From NCBI RefSeq assembly GCF_937898925.1, contig NZ_CALDKF010000032.1:1-21618 (forward strand): a stretch of 21,618 nt of DNA, given 5' to 3'. The DNA comes from an uncultured Methanobrevibacter sp. (GTDB lineage: Archaea > Methanobacteriota > Methanobacteria > Methanobacteriales > Methanobacteriaceae). Below the pieces are notes generated by a model. That model was not told where the DNA came from. It did no database searches and saw only the letters and a program-made list of their open reading frames with translations. The position numbers and the translations under genes are program-made. Each line of letters starts with the position of its first letter. Positions within the stretch are counted from its first letter, which is position 1. This document shows, one piece after another, positions 13,907 through 20,876 of the stretch.

Positions 13907-14251
13907 TTAATGTCTTCTTCTCTTATTGTATTTCTTATCAGAATCTCTGATTTCAATAGTGTCGGAAGAGAATCCCATTTCAGATAAAACCTCTTTAACT
14001 CTTGCCTTATGATCTCCTTGGAGTTCAATTTGGCCTTTTTTGGCAGTTCCTCCACAAGCACATTTTGCTTTAAGAGTTTTAGTGAGCTCTTTAATGTCTA
14101 TATCGTGTTCATCTATACCTTCGATAATAGTCATGAGTTTTCCAAATCTTCTTCTGACTGTAAACACTTTTACAGATTGAACTTCTCTTGCAATTTCCTC
14201 ACAAACACAAAGTTCTTCAGGAAGACCACATACATCACAGATTTTTGACAT
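13907..14251 (-). CDS. sui1: Translation initiation factor aIF1 (SUI1 family)
   Basis: A 114-residue SUI1/eIF1 protein that binds the small subunit near the P site and guards start-codon selection. The N-terminus has a four-Cys cluster (C5, C8, C15, C17; CDVC and CVC) that could hold zinc. The SUI1 core follows, with RRRFGKLMTIIEGID (about 33-47), KCACGGTAKKGQIELQGDH (about 63-81) and a basic end YNKRRRH. The start is directly next to the rpl29 stop (TAA-ATG), with GGAG inside the rpl29 coding end. A 41-nt gap follows before rnp1. Confidence 0.94.
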   Translation of the reverse strand: MSKICDVCGLPEELCVCEEIAREVQSVKVFTVRRRFGKLMTIIEGIDEHDIDIKELTKTLKAKCACGGTAKKGQIELQGDHKARVKEVLSEMGFSSDTIEIRDSDKKYNKRRRH

Positions 14252-14458
14252 TTAATTCTCCTTCTGTTTTTGGTTCATAATTGTAAGAACACGAGCAATA
14301 GTCCTTTTGAGTTCTCTAATTTTACCAGGGTTTTCATTAACACCTGCAGCAGCACTTTTGGAAACGTTTTTAGCGAGTTCCGCTTTGAGTTCCACCAATT
14401 TTTCTTCGATGTCCTCAATTTCCATTTCCCAAATTTCTTTACTTCTTAAAATTGCCAT
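14252..14458 (-). CDS. rpl29: Ribosomal protein L29 (uL29)
   Basis: A 68-residue helical-hairpin protein at the peptide-exit tunnel, part of the docking site for SRP and the translocon. The N-terminal ILRSKEIWEMEIEDIEEKLV and the second helix with PGKIRELKRTIARVLTI (about 44-60) are typical. The ATG at 14458 follows GGAGTTGAG, and the upstream rps3 ends 20 nt before. The last codons contain the sui1 ribosome-binding site. Confidence 0.95.
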   Translation of the reverse strand: MAILRSKEIWEMEIEDIEEKLVELKAELAKNVSKSAAAGVNENPGKIRELKRTIARVLTIMNQKQKEN

Positions 14459-14478
14459 TTTCTCAACTCCTTAAAGAT

Positions 14479-15252
14479 TTATTCCTCTTCGGAATCTTCG
14501 GTAGCTGCTTCAAGTTCTTCGAGGTCTTCTTCAGCTTCGACTACTTCTTCAACTTCTTCGATTTCTTCTAAGTTTTCGAGGTCTTCTTCAGCTTCGACTA
14601 CTTCTTCAACTTCCTCTTCAGCCACTTCTTCTTCAACAATTTCTTCTACAGGTTCTGCAATAGGAGCAAGAATATCAACTTTATCAGGTAAAACTGCTTC
14701 AGGAGGCATGATTCTGACAACGATACCTAAAACACCAGGTTTTAAAGGTGCGGTAGCGAAACCTTCTTCTACAAATCTGGTTGCAGGTTCACCACATTTC
14801 TTGATGTAACCTTCAGTAAATTTAGCAACAGCAGATCTGGAACCTCTGATTTTACCGGAAATAGTTACTTCTACACCTTGAGCTCCAGCACCCATGATTC
14901 TGCGGATAGTGGAATATGCTACTCTTCTGAAGTGCATACCTCTTTGAAGCATGTTTGCTATTTTAGAAGCCATGATTCTAGCGTTCAATTCAGGTACGTC
15001 AACTTCTTTAACTTCCACTTGAGGGTTGTCCAAGTCAAATTTGGTTTTAAGACTTTGGGTAATAGCTCTTACGGTTTTTCCACCTCTACCAATTACCATA
15101 CCAGGTCTTTCAGCATAAACGATAACCATAGTTCCTAAAGGAGTAACTTGGATGTCCATTCCTCCGTAACCTGCTCTTTCGAGTTCTTTTTCTAAATATT
15201 CATCAATTTTGGTTCTTCTGAGACCTTCTGTAACGAAATCTTTTTCTATCAT
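14479..15252 (-). CDS. rps3: Ribosomal protein S3 (uS3) with long acidic repeat tail
   Basis: A 257-residue small-subunit protein lining the mRNA entry channel. The KH domain has GMVIGRGGKTVRAI (about 51-64), followed by the C-terminal S3 domain with RRIMGAGAQGVEVTISGKIRGSRS (117-140) and GVLGIVVRIMPPEAVLPD (about 173-190). From about residue 192 on there is no Lys or Arg: the last 60 residues are Glu-rich and contain an internal duplication encoded by a 57-bp-spaced DNA repeat (14518-14613). Acidic tails occur in some archaeal S3 proteins, but the length and repetition are notable. The ATG at 15252 follows GGAGG, which lies in the last codons of rpl22. Confidence 0.95.
   Translation of the reverse strand: MIEKDFVTEGLRRTKIDEYLEKELERAGYGGMDIQVTPLGTMVIVYAERPGMVIGRGGKTVRAITQSLKTKFDLDNPQVEVKEVDVPELNARIMASKIANMLQRGMHFRRVAYSTIRRIMGAGAQGVEVTISGKIRGSRSAVAKFTEGYIKKCGEPATRFVEEGFATAPLKPGVLGIVVRIMPPEAVLPDKVDILAPIAEPVEEIVEEEVAEEEVEEVVEAEEDLENLEEIEEVEEVVEAEEDLEELEAATEDSEEE
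14518..14613. repeat. 39-bp direct repeat in the rps3 3' end
   Basis: Positions 14518-14556 and 14575-14613 are identical over 39 bp and offset by 57 bp (19 codons), so the frame is kept. They encode repeated acidic blocks EVEEVVEAEEDLE in the S3 tail. Perfect nucleotide identity suggests a recent duplication by slippage or unequal exchange. Confidence 0.9.
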
Positions 15253-15255
15253 TAT

Positions 15256-15723
15256 TTAAGCCTCCACTAAAACTATTTGAATATGGGTAGTTGGAGTGTT
15301 GAATGGAGTTACTCTACCAAATGCTCTTGGTCTAGCTCCTCTAATGACCATACCTCTGTGGGAAGAGATATGTTCAATCTTAAGGTTTTCTACATCCATA
15401 CCTTTGTATTCTGCATTTGCTTCAGCATTTTCAATAACATTTAAAATTGCTTTAGAAGCTTTTACAGGGTATCTTCCAGCAGCCCAACCTTTCATACCTT
15501 TTCTGTGACCAACATCTCTGTTGTGTCTTTTGAAAGGAACAGCTTTTTTCATTTCAATTACATCATTTAAGTATGCTTTTGCTTTAGCAACATCCATGCC
15601 TCTAATTGCACTACAAATTTCCACACAATGTTTTGGGGAAACTTTAAGGGATCTTGCCATAGCACGTGCTGTTTTGGATTCATCAGCATCTTTATTGTTA
15701 TAAGCGTATTTGTTTTTAGCCAT
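15256..15723 (-). CDS. rpl22: Ribosomal protein L22 (uL22)
   Basis: A 155-residue archaeal-type L22 (L17-like in eukaryotes), whose long hairpin reaches into the exit tunnel. Signature parts are ARAMARSLKVSPKHCVEICS (about 19-38), FKRHNRDVGHRKGMKGWAAGRYPVKAS (about 64-90) and the C-terminal RGARPRAFGRVTPFNTPTTH (about 128-147). The ATG at 15723 follows GGAGAT. Its stop region carries the GGAGG for rps3, with a 3-nt gap between the two genes. Confidence 0.96.
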   Translation of the reverse strand: MAKNKYAYNNKDADESKTARAMARSLKVSPKHCVEICSAIRGMDVAKAKAYLNDVIEMKKAVPFKRHNRDVGHRKGMKGWAAGRYPVKASKAILNVIENAEANAEYKGMDVENLKIEHISSHRGMVIRGARPRAFGRVTPFNTPTTHIQIVLVEA

Positions 15724-15735
15724 GTTTTAATCTCC

Positions 15736-16146
15736 TTATTTAAGTGGTACAAACATAGATGATCTAGTAGCTCCCATACCTGGGTCACCATGTTGAACTC
15801 TAGCTCTGGTTGGTGCGAATTCACCAAAGAAGCATCCTAACATTTCAGGGGTGAAAGTTACTTCAACAAAGTCTCTACCATTGTAGATACCGAAAGTGGT
15901 TCCAACCATTTCAGGAATTACAATCATATCTCTACAGTGGGTTCTAACTACTACAGGTTTTCCACCTTTCTTATCTTGTTTTTGTAATTTTCTCATTTTA
16001 TCCAACACAGACTGTTGTCTTGGTAAGAATCCTCTTTTTAAGGATCTTCTTTGTCTTGCTGGTAAAAGTTCAATAAATTCGTCCAAGGACATTTCTTTTA
16101 ATTCTTCAATAGTATATCCTCTGTATTTAAATATTTTTCTAGCCAA
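15736..16146 (-). CDS. rps19: Ribosomal protein S19 (uS19), probable TTG start
   Basis: A 136-residue small-subunit head protein that contacts S13 and the large subunit. The core has PARQRRSLKRGFLPRQQ (about 29-45), the HCRDMIVIPEMVGTTFGIYNG stretch and the C-terminal GEFAPTRARVQHGDPGMGAT. Two in-frame starts exist: GTG at 16152, only two bases after GGAG, and TTG at 16146, eight bases after it. The TTG yields M-A-R-K-I-F-K-Y-R-G, matching the MARK start I recall for archaeal S19, so I chose it. The GTG would add two residues. Confidence 0.92.
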   Translation of the reverse strand: MARKIFKYRGYTIEELKEMSLDEFIELLPARQRRSLKRGFLPRQQSVLDKMRKLQKQDKKGGKPVVVRTHCRDMIVIPEMVGTTFGIYNGRDFVEVTFTPEMLGCFFGEFAPTRARVQHGDPGMGATRSSMFVPLK

Positions 16147-16163
16147 TGACACATCTCCTTAAA

Positions 16164-16889
16164 TTATCTTCTTTTTCCAGTACGTTTAGCTGCAATTGAA
16201 CCAACTTTTCTTCCAGGTGGTGCGTGTCTTGAAATAGTAGTAGGACGACCTGGGTGTTGTCTGTTACCTCCTCCGTGAGGGTGGTCAACAGCGTTCATTG
16301 CTACTCCTCTAACAGTCATAAACTTCTTACCTTTAGCTTTATAAGCATGCCATCTGACACCTGCTTTCAAGAAAGGTTTTTCTTTTCTTCCTCCACCAGC
16401 TACAACACCGATACTTGCACGGCATTGAGGATGGAAAGATTTTAATTCACCAGATGGTAATTCTACAACAGCTTGAGTTGCATCATGGGTAATTAAAGAA
16501 GCATAAGTTCCAGAAGATCTTACGAAACGACCTCCGTCTCCTGGAGTGTTTTCAATATTGTAAATTGGAGTACCTTCAGGGATTTCAGCTAATGGTAAAG
16601 TGTTACCGAAACTGATAGGTGCTGAAATACCGCATTCGATATCATCATCAACTTGAATGGTTTCAGGAGCTAAAATATGTCTTTTTTCACCATTTTCGAA
16701 TTTAACTAAAGCAATAGGAGCAGTTCTTGCAGGGTCGTGAATGATTTCTACGACTTTACCTTTTAAACTACCTTCTTTTTCTAAATCATCGTATGCTCTG
16801 TATTGGATTTTATCTTTGAATCTGTGAGAAGCAACACGATGAGCAGGAGTTCCTCTTCCTCTACGTTGGTGTATTAATCGTTTTCCCAT
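16164..16889 (-). CDS. rpl2: Ribosomal protein L2 (uL2)
   Basis: A 241-residue large-subunit protein needed for peptidyl transfer and subunit joining. N-terminal GKRLIHQRRGRGTPAHRVAS matches archaeal L2, which lacks the longer bacterial N-terminal extension. The universally conserved loop VDHPHGGGNRQHPG is at 201-214, with the histidine near the peptidyl transferase centre. The ATG at 16889 follows AAGGAGGACTGATT, 13 nt after rpl23. The C-terminus is strongly basic (AAKRTGKRR). Confidence 0.97.
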   Translation of the reverse strand: MGKRLIHQRRGRGTPAHRVASHRFKDKIQYRAYDDLEKEGSLKGKVVEIIHDPARTAPIALVKFENGEKRHILAPETIQVDDDIECGISAPISFGNTLPLAEIPEGTPIYNIENTPGDGGRFVRSSGTYASLITHDATQAVVELPSGELKSFHPQCRASIGVVAGGGRKEKPFLKAGVRWHAYKAKGKKFMTVRGVAMNAVDHPHGGGNRQHPGRPTTISRHAPPGRKVGSIAAKRTGKRR

Positions 16890-16901
16890 AATCAGTCCTC
16901 C

Positions 16902-17162
16902 TTAGAATACTCCCATTTTAACAGCTACATCTTCAGCTTCGCCTTCTTCAGTGAGTTTGACATAAGCTAATTTAATACCTTTTGGAGTAATGTGAGTGTT
17001 GACTCTTGCTACTTCTTGGTCATATAGCTGTTCAAAAGCCTTTTTGATTTGAGCTTTTGTAGATGTTCTTCTAACAACAAAAGCAAGTTCGTTGTTTTGA
17101 TCAATTAAATTCATAGTTTTCTCAGTTACATGAGGTTTAACAATAATTTTATAAGGATCCAT
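16902..17162 (-). CDS. rpl23: Ribosomal protein L23 (uL23)
   Basis: An 86-residue large-subunit protein at the tunnel exit that docks SRP and the Sec translocon together with L29. It has the family pattern IVKPHVTEKTMNLIDQNNEL (6-25), VVRRTSTKAQIKKAFEQLY (about 29-47) and VARVNTHITPKGIKLAYVKL (about 51-70). The ATG at 17162 follows AAGGTGGATATTT. A 46-nt gap to rpl4 is the widest spacing between rpl3 and rpl32e apart from the rpl5/rps14 junction. Confidence 0.96.
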   Translation of the reverse strand: MDPYKIIVKPHVTEKTMNLIDQNNELAFVVRRTSTKAQIKKAFEQLYDQEVARVNTHITPKGIKLAYVKLTEEGEAEDVAVKMGVF

Positions 17163-17208
17163 AAATATCCACCTTCTTAAACTATACCTAATAAATTCCC
17201 ACAGGAAT

Positions 17209-17973
17209 CTATTGGAATAATCCTCCTAATTTTTCAACAGCGGACTTAGTATAAACAGTTAACCTACCAGCATGAGTACCAGGTGCTAATAATTCAGCAT
17301 TTAAGTTTTCTGCTGTAACGACTTCTACACCAGCGTGGTTTCTTGCACCTAAGCCAATGCCTTTGTCTTCAGCTACAACCACTAAAGGTCCTTTGCTGGA
17401 TTTGTATTTACGTCCTCTTGTTTTTCCTCTACCTGCTCTTATATGTTTGCTGTTTTTAGCTTTAATGATATCATCGTAAACTCCTAATGCTTTGAAGATT
17501 TCACGAGTTTCACTAGCAGTCTTAACAGTTTCCAAATCATCTTCAACAATAATAGGAACTTGTTCGAGATTTTCGATTTTGTGACCTCTGCCAGCAACTA
17601 ATTCTTCATTGGTAGTAGCTGCAACAGCAGATCTGATTGCAAATCTTCTTTCCTTATTGTTTACTTTTTCGTGATGATTCTTTTCAGCTCTTACAGGGTG
17701 AGCTTTTCTTCCACCTTTAGCTTGTGGAACGAATGCTGCTCTAGCACCGCTTTTGATTCTAGGTACCATAGCTGCACCTCTACCAGATCCCCAAGATTCT
17801 GCAGAAGTTCTTTTACCTGCCATAGGGTCATTACCCCAAGGTTGGATTCTTGCGGATTGAGCGGAAAGAACTGCTCTTTTAATAAGGTCAGGTCTGTATT
17901 CTTCACTAAAAATAGCAGGAAGTTCGATTTCTTCTTTTACTTCCCCTTGAATTGAATAAACATTAACTTTCAT
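17209..17973 (-). CDS. rpl4: Ribosomal protein L4 (uL4/L4e)
   Basis: A 254-residue archaeal L4 that helps form the constriction of the exit tunnel. It begins MKVNVYSIQGEVKEEIELPA, and the rRNA-threading loop has SWGSGRGAAMVPRIKSGARA (about 60-79) and the GGRKAHPVRAEKN segment (about 87-99). The archaeal C-terminal part has KHIRAGRGKTRGRKYKSSKGP (about 176-196). The ATG at 17973 follows GGGGAGAGTCAA, 14 nt after rpl3. In bacteria L4 regulates its own operon. Whether the archaeal protein does so is not known to me. Confidence 0.97.
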   Translation of the reverse strand: MKVNVYSIQGEVKEEIELPAIFSEEYRPDLIKRAVLSAQSARIQPWGNDPMAGKRTSAESWGSGRGAAMVPRIKSGARAAFVPQAKGGRKAHPVRAEKNHHEKVNNKERRFAIRSAVAATTNEELVAGRGHKIENLEQVPIIVEDDLETVKTASETREIFKALGVYDDIIKAKNSKHIRAGRGKTRGRKYKSSKGPLVVVAEDKGIGLGARNHAGVEVVTAENLNAELLAPGTHAGRLTVYTKSAVEKLGGLFQ

Positions 17974-17987
17974 TTGACTCTCCCCTC

Positions 17988-18998
17988 TTATACACCTTGT
18001 TTAGAAGCAGTACTAATAAATTCAATTTGAGGAGCTGCTTCATCAGCTTTCTTAGGTCTGATAGCTTGTCTAAGAATTACTAATCTTTTAGTAGGGCCAG
18101 GGACTGAACCTTTAACTAATACGTAGTCGTTTTTGACTAAACCGTATCTGATAAATCCACCATCAGGGTTAACTGCATCCACTTCGGATACATCTCCGAT
18201 TTTTAAGACTTTCTTGTTAAATTCAGTTCTTTTGTGGTATCCCATTTGACCTGCTTGTGCAACAGTCCACATAGTTCTTTCAGGAGACCAAGGACCAATG
18301 GAACCTACGTGTCTTCCTTTTCCACTTCTCATAGCTTTACCGTATTGAATTCTAATATTCCATCTTTTTACAACCCCTTGGACTCCTTTTCCTTTGGTGG
18401 TTGCAATAGCGTCTACATATTGTCCTTCATTAAAGATATCGCTTGCTCTGACTTCTTCACCTAATAAGTTAAGTGCATAGTTTAATTTTTCTTCAGCGGA
18501 ACTTCCACCTAATGCACATTCAAAGATTTCAGGTTTTTTCTTAGGTACGCTAGCCATCTTAGGGTTAGTGTGCACTAAAACTCTAACATCTTCAGTTTTG
18601 TCTAAAGCGTCTTGTATTTTTGCAATAGCTTCAGATTTATCATAGTCTTTAGGAAGGGTAATTTTCCTAGAGAGCTCTTCATCCAAATTATCTGCAATAA
18701 CTTCGGTGATAGCTTTAAGTCCATGAGCAGTTTTTTCGTATGATCTTATCCCCATGATTACAAGGGGTGGTACTTCCAAAACAGTTACAGGAGTGAAAAC
18801 AGTCATACCGTGGGATGGAGAGTTTTTGTCATTGTCTACAACCATAGCATGAGTCATACCTGCTTTGTAACCTGCAAGACCTAAAAGTTTTGGTTCTTCA
18901 TTACTTGGCCAAGCTTTGATTCTTGGAGTTTCTTTAGCTACTCTTTTACGAGGGCTAAATGCCACAGAACCTTTTCTTGGTTGGTGATGTCTTACCAT
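17988..18998 (-). CDS. rpl3: Ribosomal protein L3 (uL3)
   Basis: A 336-residue archaeal L3, which reaches to the peptidyl transferase centre and is important for early assembly. The start MVRHHQPRKGSVAFSPRKR and the later VKRWNIRIQYGKAMRSGKGRHVGSIGPWSPER region (about 214-245) are family signatures. YHKRTEFNKKVLKIG follows at about 256-270. The ATG at 18998 is preceded by ACGGAGGAAAAGA. It is the first gene of the S10-spc run and lies behind a 650-nt non-coding region with several inverted repeats, which is where operon control would act. Confidence 0.97.
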   Translation of the reverse strand: MVRHHQPRKGSVAFSPRKRVAKETPRIKAWPSNEEPKLLGLAGYKAGMTHAMVVDNDKNSPSHGMTVFTPVTVLEVPPLVIMGIRSYEKTAHGLKAITEVIADNLDEELSRKITLPKDYDKSEAIAKIQDALDKTEDVRVLVHTNPKMASVPKKKPEIFECALGGSSAEEKLNYALNLLGEEVRASDIFNEGQYVDAIATTKGKGVQGVVKRWNIRIQYGKAMRSGKGRHVGSIGPWSPERTMWTVAQAGQMGYHKRTEFNKKVLKIGDVSEVDAVNPDGGFIRYGLVKNDYVLVKGSVPGPTKRLVILRQAIRPKKADEAAPQIEFISTASKQGV

Positions 18999-19395
18999 TC
19001 TTTTCCTCCGTTTCTATAATTTTTTCCTATAATTAATCAGTCTAATCTATTAAAATATTTTAATTTCTATTAATCTATTAAAATAGATTCTTTTACAAAT
19101 TTTGATTCATTGATCCAATCATTTTCTTTAAGTTGTCTAATCTTAAATTAAATTCTTAATCAATAAAATCTCAGAATAAATAGCCATATTTGCTCTTTTA
19201 GTCAAATCGCTAAAATTCTACACTGTTTAAACTTGATTATTCAGTTTATAGTTAATAATTTAGCATACAGTCTCCTAAATCAATCTAGATTGAGCATACA
19301 GCCTAAGTTTAAATAATAATATCTAATAATATCTAGATTAAGACTGTAGAGGCAAAAATTAAACAGCATATAAGCTAAATAAAGCTAGATAAACG

Positions 19396-19572
19396 TGAAA
19401 AACAAGCTCAAACTTGTTTATGTACTTCTCAAAGATTTATTATAAAGTTGTCTAGACTTCATAACTTATCCCATGTCTTTATGGAATATCTCCATTGCGG
19501 AGCAAACTTTATAGTGTCTAATTATAAAGCAAATCCTTGAAAGCTAAAGCTGACAATAGCTAAAGCTTCGAT
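19396..19572 (-). ncRNA. Candidate structured RNA or attenuator upstream of rpl3
   Basis: On the minus strand a TATA-like box is followed about 25 nt later by this segment. It starts with a hairpin built from two copies of AGCUUUAGCU (19541-19567). A 9-bp stem TATAAAGTT/AACTTTATA (19505-19513 with 19441-19449) then closes two inner hairpins: CTCC/GGAG (19490-19502) and AUUCCAU/AUGGGAU (19481-19487 with 19468-19474; seven pairs including one U-G, which pairs only on the minus strand). It ends with a 7-bp hairpin AAACAAG/CTTGTTT (19400-19419) running into T5. This fits either an independent RNA of about 175 nt or a premature-termination element in the rpl3 operon leader. No known family is recognised. 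Confidence 0.4.
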
Positions 19573-19591
19573 CTATATGTTTTTTTAATGT

Positions 19592-19601
19592 ATTTATAAT
19601 A
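19592..19601 (-). promoter_or_regulatory. Possible promoter of the rpl3 leader/candidate RNA
   Basis: The minus strand reads ATTATAAATA, a reasonable archaeal TATA box. A start near 19570 would lie about 570 nt upstream of rpl3, giving either a separate RNA or a very long leader. Other TATA-like sites nearer rpl3 cannot be excluded. Confidence 0.35.
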
Positions 19602-19650
19602 TTACGTATTAACGCTACGTAAATGCGGAAGTTAATAATGAACTATTAAC

Positions 19651-20466
19651 TTAAAGTATGTTGAAAATAGCTAAAGTTGAAATTACAGCTTCTTCGGTTC
19701 TTACGGTCTCGGTTCCTTGATTTGGAATTGTATTTAACTTTATAGTTTCCCACTTGGAACTTTCCACATTTTCTGAAATAGAAGAATATGGTCCTCCGAA
19801 CACGATAGCTATATGATTTGAACTTTCTACTTTAGATTTCAATTCGTCAAAAATAGTATCGATTGTATCTGCATACTTTGTAGTTTCCACCACAAAGTCG
19901 GGATTAACTAATTTTAAGCTATTTTTAAGACCTTTATTAGTAGATAATGTCTTAAATCCCCAGTAAATGTCATCTGGTTCATCAGGTGTGACTATTACCT
20001 CTTTAGCAAACTTAGTGATTTTAAATGAAAATATTTTATTCACAGTAAGTTGCTCTTTGCAAAACGCCAACTTATCCATACCTATATCTACAAAGGTACC
20101 TTTCTTGTTCCTTTTAACAGTGTATCCTTGTCTGTAATCGCCTAATTCAGCTTGACCAACAGGATGGTGAGGCACTCTTAAAGGAGGCAATATTCCAACA
20201 TGCCTTAATTCAGGCTTTATAGGGATTGCCTTTTTCCTAAGGTATTGTGGAGTATCCATATACTTGAGAATTTCAGCTATGAAATCTCCATCCTCTGTCT
20301 GTTCACTGTCCGGAATTGAAAGATCTTTATAAACAACGACTTCATCAACTTCAAACAAAGCTAAAGCCCTACCAATTAAACCCACTTTTGATGTTTTTAA
20401 TTTTAAGTCTTTAGTTTCTGCCAAGAATGAATTCGGTATAAAGACTGACACTTTATTGTTTTGCAT
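19651..20466 (-). CDS. SPOUT-class RNA methyltransferase (DUF171 family)
   Basis: A 271-residue protein of the archaeal/eukaryotic DUF171 group (related to human C9orf114/SPOUT1), SAM-dependent RNA methyltransferases with a trefoil-knot fold. N-terminal VSVFIPNSFLAE and RALALFEVDEVVVYKD (about 33-48) belong to the split SPOUT domain. The insert with LPPLRVPHHPVGQAELGDYRQG (about 93-114) is an OB-like region. The knot motifs are IAIVFGGPYSSIS (219-231) and LNTIPNQGTETVRTEEA (244-260). In Methanothermobacter a homologue likewise sits next to rpl3, so the linkage is conserved and suggests an rRNA target (inference). The ATG at 20466 lacks a clear ribosome-binding site. Confidence 0.9.
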   Translation of the reverse strand: MQNNKVSVFIPNSFLAETKDLKLKTSKVGLIGRALALFEVDEVVVYKDLSIPDSEQTEDGDFIAEILKYMDTPQYLRKKAIPIKPELRHVGILPPLRVPHHPVGQAELGDYRQGYTVKRNKKGTFVDIGMDKLAFCKEQLTVNKIFSFKITKFAKEVIVTPDEPDDIYWGFKTLSTNKGLKNSLKLVNPDFVVETTKYADTIDTIFDELKSKVESSNHIAIVFGGPYSSISENVESSKWETIKLNTIPNQGTETVRTEEAVISTLAIFNIL

Positions 20467-20797
20467 ATTATCAAATTTTAATTTTTAATCCATATGCAAC
20501 ATGATTGAACATTTAATAAAGCATTTAGTCAAAAAGAGCTAAAATACCAATTAAATCTAAAATCCGTAAAAATAAGAAAAAATAAATATTCATGATTAAC
20601 ACGATTTAAATAGCTACAAAACATAGCCCAAGCTAAACCATCAAAAAACCTATGAAAATTGATTCTTTACACTGATATTTAACATTAGACAGATGTTTAA
20701 TACCAATAAATCATGAAAATTAAATAAAAAATTTAAAAATTTCTTATAAATTACATAATGTAGACATATAGATTAGTAATATTTAAGTTATTTATAG

Positions 20798-20811
20798 TAT
20801 ATAAAGGTTTT
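20798..20811 (-). promoter_or_regulatory. Archaeal promoter (BRE-like plus TATA box)
   Basis: The minus strand reads AAAACC followed by TTTATATA, close to the archaeal BRE/TATA consensus. Transcription would start near 20773, some 300 nt before the SPOUT methyltransferase gene, implying a long leader or a separate short RNA. Confidence 0.45.
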
Positions 20812-20814
20812 GCT

Positions 20815-20821
20815 AAAAAAA
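20815..20821 (-). terminator. T7 run after the METTL5-like gene
   Basis: Seven T residues on the minus strand, 55 nt after the stop codon and just before the next TATA box. A simple T run is a plausible archaeal termination signal. Confidence 0.4.
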
Positions 20822-20876
20822 GTAGTTTTCATATTATTAAAAATTCCAACCTTCAAAACAACCACTAAAATAACAA

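Larger units (their letters stand above)
18999..19650. other. 650-nt non-coding region upstream of rpl3
   Basis: No plausible ORF on either strand. Going downstream on the minus strand it contains a hairpin TTACGTA/TACGTAA (19602-19608, 19616-19622) after the SPOUT gene, a TATA-like box (19592-19601), a folded terminator-ended element (19396-19572), an inverted repeat TACAGTCT/AGACTGTA (19266-19273, 19341-19348) enclosing the palindrome AATCTAGATT, then about 200 nt of plain AT-rich DNA before rpl3. Short direct repeats include AGCATACAG (twice near 19262-19300) and AGCTAAAGCT (twice near 19541-19566). Confidence 0.6.
20467..20876. other. AT-rich region upstream of the SPOUT gene
   Basis: About 410 nt without an ORF. 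The right end carries a T7 run on the minus strand (20815-20821) that probably ends the methyltransferase transcript, and a good TATA box at 20798-20807. The remaining 300 nt up to the SPOUT start show no strong fold that I could find. Confidence 0.5.

Noticed and set aside
13867..14061. Minus-strand ORF of 64 codons overlapping the sui1 3' end
   Set aside because: It runs out of frame through most of the aIF1 C-terminal coding region, has no recognisable family and no ribosome-binding site, so it is a shadow of sui1.
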